Source: Clostridium sp. UBA2485 (GTDB lineage Bacteria > Bacillota > Clostridia > Clostridiales > Clostridiaceae). From it: a DNA stretch of 64,000 nucleotides. Below the pieces are notes generated by a model, which was given only the letters and a program-made list of their open reading frames with translations, made no database searches and had not been told where the DNA came from. Below, in pieces: positions 53,307-61,609 of this stretch; position 1 is the first letter of the stretch; each line of letters opens with the position of its first letter. Both the position numbers and the translations under genes were made by a program. The DNA lies in assembly GCF_002341865.1 (NCBI RefSeq), contig NZ_DDOV01000031.1:12830-76829 (forward strand), read 5' to 3'.

Positions 53307-54875
53307 ATGAAACCATTACTTTATATACATTATAGAAGCTTCATTAATTTTTTTAAGGATATGGTTAAAAAACCTCTAAAGCTTTTAGGTGTAATTTTTT
53401 ATGTTGGACTATTAGTCTTTGCAATAATTGGAGGGTTAAAAAGTGCAACAGGTGGTGATTATAAATCACCAGAAATACTTTTAGCTATAACATCAGGCGT
53501 TTGTATTTTCTTTTATGGATTAACCTTATTTGGTAGCGGAAGTAGTAAGGGGCTATTTAGAAAAAGTGATGTAAACTTTGTATTCACATCTCCTATTAAG
53601 CCACAAAAGGCAATTGTTTATGCCTGCATTAAAAATATGGCACAGCTTCTTATATTTGTTATTATGATTGCATTTAATTCAGCTACATTGGTGAGGTTCT
53701 TTAATTTAAAAGATACAGGTTTAATAAATATTTATGTATCAATAATTTTTTGCTTAATTTCAACTAGTGCGGTATCTGTATTATTAATATCATTAAATAC
53801 TAAATATCCGATGTTAGATAAAATAACTAAGTATATAGCATATATACTAGGTGCAGCTCTTGTTATACAATTTGGATTTAGTTATTTTTCTACTAATAGC
53901 TTATATGAAGCATTTATAAACACCTTTAATAGTAATGTTTTATATTATGTTCCACTACTGGGATGGAATATGCAGATAGTTAAAGGTGGATTAGTTGGTT
54001 TTGAAGTTAACATTATTATTTTCATAGGAGCATTTTTATTATTTATAGCTGTAATAATTTATACTATAAATAGAATGAACTTAGAGTATACAGAAGAAAT
54101 GGTACAAAAAGCAGAAGAGTTTGAGGAAGCGCTAGAATCTGTTAAAGATGGTAAGCAAATGAATGTCTTCAGCAAAAAGGGAAAGGCAAAAATGCTAAGA
54201 GAAGCTAAAGTTAATTACAACAAAAGTGGTGCTGCAACAATCTTTAAAAGACAGATATTAGAATTTAAAAAGCGTGGAGTATATACTCAAGGATTAAAAT
54301 TATTAGCATTTACGTTAATCACTATTATAGCAACATATAAATCAGGAGAAAACGGCTTTAATATAGCACTTGGAATAAATTTATATTTTGCTTTTATAAT
54401 GACAATGTCTGGAGCAATAGGCGGAGAAAGAAAAAAACACTATATTTATTTAATTCCAGATAGTAATTTTAATAAGTTATTTTATAGTACTTTATTTGAT
54501 AACTTAATCACTATTTTTAATGGATTAGTAATTTTCTTACTTCCTGCTATTATATTTAGAATAAGTATAATTAATATAGTATTAAATATAGCTATATATT
54601 CAATGTTCCATTATTATTTAAGATATAATGAAATAATATTTAGTAAGTATTTAGGAAATATATTAACAAAACAATTAAAACCACTTATATATTCCTTACT
54701 TTTGGTTATAACTTTAGTGTTAGGTGGATTAATAATTGGAGTAATGGCAGCTTACATTGGTGAAGCATTCACTGTTATTTATGGTAAAATAATAGCATTA
54801 ATATATATAACAATTTTATGTTTCATATTTATGATATGGGCAAAAGCTATATTTAATAATATGGAATTAGAATAA
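53307..54875 (+). CDS. ABC exporter membrane subunit
   Basis: A 522-residue protein with about ten hydrophobic segments and a cytosolic region at about 265-320 that has coiled-coil-like charge (EEMVQKAEEFEEALESVKDGKQM). The pattern (MKPLLYIHYRSFINFFKDMVKKPLKLL at the start and LFGSGSSKGLFRKSDVNFVFTSPIKP) matches the Putative ABC exporter family. It has no periplasmic binding protein. The strong AGGAGGTGGG site gives high output. It follows the ATPase as a two-gene unit, ended by a terminator. Confidence 0.82.
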   Translation: MKPLLYIHYRSFINFFKDMVKKPLKLLGVIFYVGLLVFAIIGGLKSATGGDYKSPEILLAITSGVCIFFYGLTLFGSGSSKGLFRKSDVNFVFTSPIKPQKAIVYACIKNMAQLLIFVIMIAFNSATLVRFFNLKDTGLINIYVSIIFCLISTSAVSVLLISLNTKYPMLDKITKYIAYILGAALVIQFGFSYFSTNSLYEAFINTFNSNVLYYVPLLGWNMQIVKGGLVGFEVNIIIFIGAFLLFIAVIIYTINRMNLEYTEEMVQKAEEFEEALESVKDGKQMNVFSKKGKAKMLREAKVNYNKSGAATIFKRQILEFKKRGVYTQGLKLLAFTLITIIATYKSGENGFNIALGINLYFAFIMTMSGAIGGERKKHYIYLIPDSNFNKLFYSTLFDNLITIFNGLVIFLLPAIIFRISIINIVLNIAIYSMFHYYLRYNEIIFSKYLGNILTKQLKPLIYSLLLVITLVLGGLIIGVMAAYIGEAFTVIYGKIIALIYITILCFIFMIWAKAIFNNMELE

Positions 54876-54898
54876 AGGGATTTAAGAATAGCAATAGA

Positions 54899-54930
54899 AG
54901 ATAGCTTTGAAAGAGGCTATCTTTTTTTAT
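54899..54930 (+). terminator. Terminator after the first ABC export operon
   Basis: AGATAGC (54899-54905) pairs with GCTATCT (54916-54922), then TTTTTTT (54922-54928). Confidence 0.82.
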
Positions 54931-55048
54931 GATTAAATTAATAGCTATAATACATAAAATCTTATTATTTTTCCAAAATTTAAGCTTTAAAGTTGTATTA
55001 CTATATGAAAGGCTTTTCAAATTAATAAATTTTGGGAGGAGGGGTATT

Positions 55049-55615
55049 GTGGATGATAAAGAAATTATCAAATCAATATTAGAGGGAAATAAGAACGATT
55101 TTGAAAAAATACTCATTAAATATGATAAAAAAGTATATGGATTTATATGTAAACTTATAGGAGATAAACATATAGCTCAAGACTTGGCTCAAGAGACTTT
55201 TCTTAAGGCATATAGAAATCTTTATAATTTTGATTGCAATAAAAATTTTATAACTTGGCTTTTTACTATAGCTAAGAATACCAGTTTCAATTATTTAAAA
55301 AGCAATGCAGCTAAAAGCTTTGAAAAAATTGACGAAGAATTTGCTCATGATTTAACACCGGAAGTAGTTATTGAAAATAAAGAAAAAATGAAAGAACTAT
55401 ATGAATTAATTCATAGTCTGCCTGAAAAATATAGAGTTCTAATATTACTTAAATACGTAGAAAAATTAACTGCAGAAGATATAGGAAAAGTTCTAAACCT
55501 GCCAAAAGGTAAAGTAGAATCAAGACTTTATATAGCTAGGCAAAAACTTATATCCACGAGAAATAAGAATAATGAAAAGAAGGTGAAGAATTTATGCATG
55601 ATAAAAGACAATTAA
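55049..55615 (+). CDS. ECF-type RNA polymerase sigma factor (second intact copy)
   Basis: About 188 residues, with region 2 (VYGFICKLIGDKHIAQDLAQETFLKAYRNLYNFD, then NFITWLFTIAKNTSFNYLKSN) and region 4 (LPEKYRVLILLKYVEKLTAEDIGKVLNLPKGKVESRLYIARQKL). The GTG at 55049 is preferred because GGGAGGAGGGG sits upstream. The frame is open to 54929, but that part begins inside the preceding terminator. It overlaps its partner gene by 22 bases. Confidence 0.88.
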   Translation: MDDKEIIKSILEGNKNDFEKILIKYDKKVYGFICKLIGDKHIAQDLAQETFLKAYRNLYNFDCNKNFITWLFTIAKNTSFNYLKSNAAKSFEKIDEEFAHDLTPEVVIENKEKMKELYELIHSLPEKYRVLILLKYVEKLTAEDIGKVLNLPKGKVESRLYIARQKLISTRNKNNEKKVKNLCMIKDN

Positions 55616-57009
55616 AACTTATAAATAAGTTATTTAATATAGAAAAAACATATGATATAAATTCTGAAGAAGAAGCTATTCTTGAAGGTGAACTTTTAGA
55701 ACTATTTGAGGAAGAAATGCCGGATGAAGATTTTAGAAGTAACGTAATGGAATTAATAGATAAAGAAGATGTCCAATTTAAAAATAAAAAGTTGAAAAAA
55801 AATAAAAAATCCTTAATAGCAGTTTGTGCAGTTATAATAGCTTTAATAATAATATTGCCTTATAACAAAGTTATAGTAGATGCTATTGAACAATGGGTAA
55901 GAAGTATAACTATCACAAATGATGGAATATCACAAACTTTTAAAAATGTGGAGGATATAGAGGCTTGGAAGGAAAGTTGTAAAGAAATAAAAGTAAGTGA
56001 ATATGAAAAAATAAAACGGATTAGACCAATCTGTAGCAAAGAATATATTAATGCTAATTTAAAAGGAGCAGAAGGATTTTTTGATTCAAAAGGAGCAAAA
56101 GAATACCTTAAGAATGAATCAATAATACAATTGTATAATCTTGGAGATTTAGAATTAGATAAGATGATATATTATGATTATAACGATAGCAAATTTTTTC
56201 AATATTTTTTTTCAAATGCATATCGAAATGATGGCTCAGAGGATTATGGCGATATAAATGTTATAATACAAAAATACGATAAAGGACCTGTTAATAATAC
56301 TATTTGTTATGAAGGAAATAGTAAATTTAAAAAGGTTAAGGTATTATCTTATGAGGGTGCTTTTCAAGATGGGACCTTTGAGTACGAAAACTGTCCGTAT
56401 GATTATAAATCTATAATTATACCTATTCCAGAAGAGGGAGTAGAAATAAGATTAAGATTTGATAATTACTTAAGTAAGAATTTAGATAAAAATCTTGAAG
56501 ATGAAGTAATAAAAATGATGGAACAGATAATAAGAGAAATAAAGAGAAATAAGAATTTAAAAGTAGTTACTGACAAAAAATATAATACTGTAAAAGAAGG
56601 AGAGAAATATATAAAAGAGCAATCAATTATAAAATTACATGAGCTATTAGGAGTACAATTGGATAGTATGGAATATAAAAAGTATGATAATAAAGAAAAT
56701 TTCAGCTATTTATATATAGATAAAAACCTTGAGACAGCATCTTCTAAGAGTATAAATAATATTAGTGTAGACATAACAAAATATAATAAAGATAATAGTG
56801 GCAATATATCAGTACCAATTTCAGATTTTGAAAAAGTAAATATTCTATCTTATGATGGAATATTTATGACACCTTTTGATGATGGCGAATGCCTTGAATT
56901 ATATATGCCAGATAAAAAAATTAAGATACATTTATCTTCCACCAATGATATGAAAAAAGAAGACGCAATAAAAGCGATGGAAACAATAATAAGGGATATT
57001 AACAAATAA
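55594..57009 (+). CDS. Membrane anti-sigma factor with duplicated sensor domain
   Basis: A 471-residue protein. The first about 70 residues are acidic and inside (EAILEGELLELFEEEMPDEDF). A transmembrane helix spans about 75-95. Outside lie two related units at about 155-310 and 325-471: AKEYLKNESIIQLYNLGDLELDKMIYYDYNDSKFF versus GEKYIKEQSIIKLHELLGVQLDSMEYKKYDNKENF, and later KVLSYEGAF versus NILSYDGIF, ending MMEQIIREI versus AMETIIRDI. The duplication is plain by eye. Unlike the protein at 31422 it lacks the HxxxCxxC zinc motif. It presumably restrains the preceding sigma factor. Confidence 0.8.
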   Translation: MHDKRQLKLINKLFNIEKTYDINSEEEAILEGELLELFEEEMPDEDFRSNVMELIDKEDVQFKNKKLKKNKKSLIAVCAVIIALIIILPYNKVIVDAIEQWVRSITITNDGISQTFKNVEDIEAWKESCKEIKVSEYEKIKRIRPICSKEYINANLKGAEGFFDSKGAKEYLKNESIIQLYNLGDLELDKMIYYDYNDSKFFQYFFSNAYRNDGSEDYGDINVIIQKYDKGPVNNTICYEGNSKFKKVKVLSYEGAFQDGTFEYENCPYDYKSIIIPIPEEGVEIRLRFDNYLSKNLDKNLEDEVIKMMEQIIREIKRNKNLKVVTDKKYNTVKEGEKYIKEQSIIKLHELLGVQLDSMEYKKYDNKENFSYLYIDKNLETASSKSINNISVDITKYNKDNSGNISVPISDFEKVNILSYDGIFMTPFDDGECLELYMPDKKIKIHLSSTNDMKKEDAIKAMETIIRDINK

Positions 57010-57030
57010 TTTAAATATGGCAGAAACATA

Positions 57031-57085
57031 GTGGTATTTAAGAGGTTCTTAGATACCACTTTGTTATATAAATTATAACAAAGTG
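57031..57085 (+). terminator. Two overlapping hairpins after the anti-sigma gene
   Basis: AGTGGTAT (57030-57037) can pair with ATACCACT (57053-57060). CACTTTGTTATA (57057-57068) pairs perfectly with TATAACAAAGTG (57074-57085), followed by ATTTTTATTT. The two share the bases CACT and cannot both be fully formed. The second is a good terminator. Confidence 0.7.
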
Positions 57086-57150
57086 ATTTTTATTTACTAT
57101 TTATTCTAATTAAATTATCATATAAATTAGAAGCTCTGGAGGTAATTTTC

Positions 57151-58317
57151 ATGAAAGAAACAAGTTTATTTTATTTACTTTTATCAAGATTTATAACTTA
57201 TATAGGTGTATTTATAACATCTCTAGTTATCATGGATAAAGATATAAACACATTAGTAATGTTTTCTTTTCTATTTATAATAATTTTAATAAATTCTTCC
57301 TTTAGAGTAAGTAAATTTATATATAAACCTTCTCTTTTTATATTATCAGCACTTGTAGAAATTCTAATTGTTATATATATGCAATATGGTAATAATTCAA
57401 TTGCTTTTGTATATTTTTATATAATAAATATAGATTTATATTTGCTTTTAGAATTAAAGCAAGCGCTTTATTTATCTATTCCCATATATATTGGAATGTT
57501 TATATGTTTATTACCTAACACTTTAGAAGTTATTCTTAAAGATTTTATTTTAAATTCTTCCATTATGATATTTATGTCATCATCCGCATCTTTAATGAGA
57601 ATTGAAATTGTAATGAGGCAGAAAATACAAGGATTATATGATGAACTTAAAAAATCTAGAGACGAGCTTGAGAGTGCAAATGAAAAGCTTACTGAATACT
57701 CTAAAAGAGTTGAGAATATTGCTGTATTAAATGAGAGAAATAGGTTAGCAGGAGAAATTCATGATACTATAGGTCACAGTCTTACTGCTTTAATAATGGA
57801 ATTAGATATATGTGATAAATTAATAGATAAAGATATTGGTAAAACAAAGACAGAGCTCAATAAGGCAACAGAGCTTGCTAGGTATTCCTTATCTGAGGTA
57901 AGGAGATCTGTTAGAGCTATCAAACCTTCAGATAGCGAAAGTCTTGCAGGAATACATGCTATAGGAGAACTTATAAAAGATTTTGAGAAAAGTTCTAAGA
58001 TTGATATAGAATTTAAGGTTTCTAGAAATCAATATAAGTTGTCTCCAACTGTCGAAGTTACAATATATAGAGCCATACAGGAAGCATTAACAAATTCAGC
58101 GAAACATGGAAAAGTAGATAAGGTTTTAATAGATTTAATTTTTAGCAGTGGTAAAGTAATTCTTAATATTAAGGATAATGGAAAAGGGAATGGTATATTT
58201 GCAAAAGGTGTAGGACTTAGAACTATGGAAGAGAGAGTACATTCTCTTGGAGGACAAATAAAATTTTTATATGATAATGGATTTACAGTATATATAGAAA
58301 TACCTTTGGAGGATTAA
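57151..58317 (+). CDS. Sensor histidine kinase (NarL/DesK type)
   Basis: A 388-residue membrane kinase. Residues 1-150 have about five transmembrane helices with short loops. A coiled coil (about 157-190, QKIQGLYDELKKSRDELESANEKLTEYSKRVENI) leads to HisKA_3 with phosphorylated His204 in LAGEIHDTIGHSLTAL, then an ATPase domain (YRAIQEALTNSAKHGKVDKV, NIKDNGKGNG, GVGLRTMEERVHSLGG). The intramembrane sensing type often reacts to wall stress. It partners with the next gene (2 bases away). A GGAGG site precedes the ATG. Confidence 0.93.
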   Translation: MKETSLFYLLLSRFITYIGVFITSLVIMDKDINTLVMFSFLFIIILINSSFRVSKFIYKPSLFILSALVEILIVIYMQYGNNSIAFVYFYIINIDLYLLLELKQALYLSIPIYIGMFICLLPNTLEVILKDFILNSSIMIFMSSSASLMRIEIVMRQKIQGLYDELKKSRDELESANEKLTEYSKRVENIAVLNERNRLAGEIHDTIGHSLTALIMELDICDKLIDKDIGKTKTELNKATELARYSLSEVRRSVRAIKPSDSESLAGIHAIGELIKDFEKSSKIDIEFKVSRNQYKLSPTVEVTIYRAIQEALTNSAKHGKVDKVLIDLIFSSGKVILNIKDNGKGNGIFAKGVGLRTMEERVHSLGGQIKFLYDNGFTVYIEIPLED

Positions 58318-58319
58318 TT

Positions 58320-58988
58320 ATGGATAAAATAAAGATTGTTATAGCAGATGATCAATCTATAATAAGGGATGGATTAAAACTCATTTTAAGTATGGAAGAT
58401 GATTTAGAAGTTGTTGGTGTTGCATCTAATGGTGATGAAGCATATGAAATGGTGAAAGAATTAAAGCCTCATGTAGTGCTTATGGATATAAGAATGCCTG
58501 TTTGTGATGGAGTTATGGGCACAAAGAAAATTTGCGAGGAATATCCCAATATAAAAATTATAATACTTACAACTTTTAATGATGATACTTATATTTTTGA
58601 AGCCTTAAAAGCCGGCGCCAAAGGTTATTTACTTAAGGATGTTCAATCTGATGAACTTGCAAACTCCATAAGAATTGTTGCTAAGGGGGGAGTGCTAATT
58701 CATCCAGATGTTGCGGCAAAAGTGGTAAAGGAGCTAGGCAATCATAATAAATATGATGGAGGTAAAACTAAGACATTAAAAGACCTCACAGCAAGAGAGT
58801 TTCAAATAATGAAACTAATAGGCAAAGGAAAAACAAATAAAGAAATTGCTTCAGAATTATTTATATCTGAAGGTACGGTTAAAAATCATATAACTAATAT
58901 ATTAAGTAAACTTTATTTAAGAGATCGCACACAAATAGCTCTCTATGCTACAGAAAACAAGTTTGTATCCACCTCTGGGGAACAGTAG
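58320..58988 (+). CDS. NarL-type response regulator
   Basis: A 222-residue regulator. The receiver domain has the acidic pair Asp10/Asp11, phosphorylation site Asp56 in VVLMDIRMP and a conserved Lys in YLLKDV. A LuxR-type helix-turn-helix (LTAREFQIMKLIGKGKTNKEIASELFISEGTVKNHITNILSKLYLRDRTQ) closes it. The last residues, STSGEQ, and the stop codon come from the REP-like palindrome at 58970-59016. It probably controls the ABC genes downstream. Confidence 0.93.
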   Translation: MDKIKIVIADDQSIIRDGLKLILSMEDDLEVVGVASNGDEAYEMVKELKPHVVLMDIRMPVCDGVMGTKKICEEYPNIKIIILTTFNDDTYIFEALKAGAKGYLLKDVQSDELANSIRIVAKGGVLIHPDVAAKVVKELGNHNKYDGGKTKTLKDLTAREFQIMKLIGKGKTNKEIASELFISEGTVKNHITNILSKLYLRDRTQIALYATENKFVSTSGEQ

Positions 58989-59016
58989 TGAAGCCCTTTA
59001 GGGTTCCCCTGAGGTG
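58970..59016. repeat. REP-like palindrome, copy 1, overlapping a gene end
   Basis: CACCTCTGGGGAAC (58970-58983) pairs with GTTCCCCTGAGGTG (59003-59016), 14 bp with one mismatch, loop AGTAGTGAAGCCCTTTAGG. The left arm encodes the final residues of the response regulator and the TAG in its loop ends the gene. Two near-identical copies lie at 62811 and 63053. Confidence 0.88.
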
Positions 59017-59139
59017 CAGTATAGTGTGGAGCAAGATTAGTGAATTTATACTAGATCTTTGGAGAGAAGCAATTTAATTAAAATATTGTTTAATGTTGCA
59101 GATACTGTGCCATATCCAACTACACCCCAGGGGCTTCAA

Positions 59140-59345
59140 CAATGGAGAATTCAAAATTGACAATTTAAAATTAAGGTTGAAATTTTTTTTAGCAAAATAA
59201 TTTCTTTGGATATGTTTCTAACTAGCAATTATATTGCTAGTTATGTGGAGAACATTGTTCAGCGTTGCAGATAAATAATTTTAAATTTCTCAGTGGTAGC
59301 TGAGAAATATCCACAACTATGAATTGTGCATTTTGAATTGTGCAT
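59140..59345. repeat. Dispersed intergenic repeat A, copy 8
   Basis: AATGGAGAATTCAAAATTGACA, AAATTAAGGTTGAAATTTTTTTTAGC, AACTAGCAATTATATTGCTAGTT (hairpin, about 59220-59242) and TTTAAATTTCTCAGTGGTAGCTGAGAAAT, ending GAATTGTGCATTTTGAATTGTGCATTG. It shares order and spacing with copies 2 and 6. With copy 1 of the palindrome it fills 58989-59451. Confidence 0.7.
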
Positions 59346-59350
59346 TGAAA

Positions 59351-59378
59351 ACCATGACTTAGGTCATGGTTTTTTTTA
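59351..59378 (+). terminator. Terminator before the second ABC operon
   Basis: ACCATGAC (59351-59358) pairs with GTCATGGT (59363-59370) around TTAG, followed by eight T. Confidence 0.85.
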
Positions 59379-59469
59379 TCCTAAATTATGACCTTATGTA
59401 GATTTAGTGTAAAGAGTTTTTTTATATAATTTATATAGAGTAGAAAAAGCTATGGAGAGAAGGGATATT

Positions 59470-60405
59470 TTGAGTTTTATAGAGATTAGAAATTTAGTAA
59501 AAAAATATAAATGTAATACTGCTGTAGATAATATTAATTTTCATATAGAAAAGGGTGAGCTATTTGGTCTTTTAGGGCCTAATGGTGCAGGAAAATCCAC
59601 CACAATATCTATGCTGTCGGGAATTTTAAAACCATCAGCCGGAAATATTTATATAAATGATAATGATGTTGTGGAGAAAAACATGATAGTTAAAAAAATG
59701 TTAGGGCTTGTTCCACAAGATATTGCATTATATCCTACATTAAGCGCCAAAGAAAACTTAATGTTTTGGGGCAAAATGTATGGAGTGCCTAAAGTGGTTT
59801 TAAAAAATAGAGTATTAGAAGTTTTACAAATAGTAGGGCTTGAAGAGAGAAAAAATGAAATGATAAAGAACTATTCTGGTGGTATGAAAAGAAGAATTAA
59901 CATTGGAGCAGCTCTTCTTCACAATCCTGAGATATTAATTATGGATGAACCTACAGTAGGTATCGATCCACAATCAAGAAATCATATTCTAGAAACAGTA
60001 AAAAAGTTAAATCAAGAGGGGATGACTGTAATATATACAAGTCACTATATGGAAGAAGTAGAGTATCTTTGTAATCAAATCGGAATAATGGATAAAGGGA
60101 AGTTAATAGCTTTTGGAAATAAAGATGATATTAAAAAAACTGCAATTAATAAAGAAAAAATAGAAATTAAATTATCACAAATTACTCCAGCTATAGGTGA
60201 AGCAATAAAAGAGCTTCCTTCTGTAGAAAAGCTAATTATAAAAGACAGGGATATTACTATATATTCAAAAGGTAATGGCGAGCTTTTAGCAGATATAATT
60301 TCTATAACTAATAAGGCAAAAATAAAGATATTATCTATCAACATTGAAGAACCAAATTTAGAAAGTGTATTTATACACCTTACAGGAAAAGCATTAAGAG
60401 ATTAG
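59470..60405 (+). CDS. ABC transporter ATPase (antibiotic/multidrug export type)
   Basis: About 311 residues. Walker A LGPNGAGKSTTISML, Q-loop LVPQDIALYPTLSAKENL, signature YSGGMKRRINIGAALL and Walker B EILIMDEPTVGIDPQSRN are complete. The tail (about 225-310) is the DrrA/YhcG-like accessory segment. TTG at 59470 has GAGAGAAGGGA upstream and gives MSFIEIRNLVKKY. The ATG at 59452 adds six residues but has no such site, so either start is possible. It drives the two permeases that follow. Confidence 0.88.
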   Translation: MSFIEIRNLVKKYKCNTAVDNINFHIEKGELFGLLGPNGAGKSTTISMLSGILKPSAGNIYINDNDVVEKNMIVKKMLGLVPQDIALYPTLSAKENLMFWGKMYGVPKVVLKNRVLEVLQIVGLEERKNEMIKNYSGGMKRRINIGAALLHNPEILIMDEPTVGIDPQSRNHILETVKKLNQEGMTVIYTSHYMEEVEYLCNQIGIMDKGKLIAFGNKDDIKKTAINKEKIEIKLSQITPAIGEAIKELPSVEKLIIKDRDITIYSKGNGELLADIISITNKAKIKILSINIEEPNLESVFIHLTGKALRD

Positions 60406-60415
60406 GAGGACAGAT

Positions 60416-61600
60416 ATGAAGATATTAAATATAGCCTTTAAAGATTTGCTCATAAATGCAAAAGATAAGGGGGCATTAGGGACTATAATACTTATGCCTG
60501 TAGTCTTGATATTTGTTCTTGGTATGAGTTTATCAACTATGTTCAATGAAGATAAATTAATCATGAAGCCTTTTGATGTTGTAGTGGTAGATAAAGATAA
60601 AGAAGAATATGGAAAAGACTTTAAAGAATTTTTTAAATCTAAAGATATGGAAACTATAGTTAATATAAAAGAGCTAGATGAAAATATAGCAAGAAATAAA
60701 GTTAAAAATGGTGATATACCTGTATTAATAATAGTTCCAGAACAGTATTCAAAATCTATAAGGGAAGGAAAAGAAACTAATATTGAAATCTATACAGATC
60801 CAGGAAGTCCACTTAGTAGTAAGATAATTGAAAGCTTAGTAAAAAGCTATACAGGTATAAGCTCTTCAATTCAGGGAGCAATTGATGCAGCAGATAAAGT
60901 TCTTAAAGACTATAATATGAACGGATATATGATTGCACCTGATTTAGAGAAGGTTATAGAAAGTAATAAGATTGAATTTAAAGAAAGCAGCTTTAAAAGT
61001 GGTAATGGATTATCCGCAATTCAGTACTATTCTGCAGCAATGATTGCAATGTTTATATTATTTGTAGGGATGATAGGAACAAGTTCAATAATTGAAGAAA
61101 GAAATCGAAAGACACTTTTAAGACTTATGAGTTCATCAGTATCAAAAGGAACTATAGTTACAGGAAAATTTCTTGGACTTTTTGCTATTGGCACATTAGA
61201 CGTTTTTATTTTAATATTATTTACAAAATTTGCATTTAAAGTAAGTTGGGGTAATTCTATTTTAGGATTAATAATACTTTCAGCTTCAATGATATTTGCA
61301 TCCTGTGGATTCGCCATGTTATTAGCTACTATGTTTAAGACTTCAAAGGCTGTTAATTCAATAAATCCGGCTTTAATAATGATAATGTCCTTTTTAGGTG
61401 GAAATATGTATCCCTTATTTTTAATGCCTTCAACGTTACAAGCTGTTTCAAAAATAACTCCAAACAATTGGGCACTTAGAGGATATTTAAGTCTTATGTT
61501 AAATAATGGTGCTAGTTCAATTTTTCTTCCTTCAATAATTTTATTTATTATGGGTATGGTATTTCTTACATTAGGAATATCAAGACTAAAGCTTGATTAG
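60416..61600 (+). CDS. ABC-2 type permease
   Basis: A 394-residue permease: one amino-terminal transmembrane helix (about 19-40, GTIILMPVVLIFVLGMSLSTM), an outside loop of about 170 residues, then five carboxy-terminal helices from about 205 (YYSAAMIAMFILFVGMIGTSSIIEERNRKTLLRLMSSSVSKGTIVTGKF). The EERNRKTL coupling segment is standard for ABC-2 proteins. AGGAGG precedes the ATG. It is paired with the next permease, probably as a heterodimer. Substrate unknown. Confidence 0.88.
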   Translation: MKILNIAFKDLLINAKDKGALGTIILMPVVLIFVLGMSLSTMFNEDKLIMKPFDVVVVDKDKEEYGKDFKEFFKSKDMETIVNIKELDENIARNKVKNGDIPVLIIVPEQYSKSIREGKETNIEIYTDPGSPLSSKIIESLVKSYTGISSSIQGAIDAADKVLKDYNMNGYMIAPDLEKVIESNKIEFKESSFKSGNGLSAIQYYSAAMIAMFILFVGMIGTSSIIEERNRKTLLRLMSSSVSKGTIVTGKFLGLFAIGTLDVFILILFTKFAFKVSWGNSILGLIILSASMIFASCGFAMLLATMFKTSKAVNSINPALIMIMSFLGGNMYPLFLMPSTLQAVSKITPNNWALRGYLSLMLNNGASSIFLPSIILFIMGMVFLTLGISRLKLD

Positions 61601-61609
61601 GGGGATAAT

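Noticed and set aside
54929..55048. 40-codon amino-terminal extension of the second sigma factor (MIKLIAIIHKILLFF...)
   Set aside because: It starts at the T run of the preceding terminator and would put a hydrophobic helix on a sigma factor. GTG at 55049 has a strong ribosome site.
58970..59016. REP-like palindrome as a transcription terminator for the two-component genes
   Set aside because: The long GC-rich stem is not followed by a T run, and it recurs outside gene ends. The real terminator-like hairpin is at 59351-59378.
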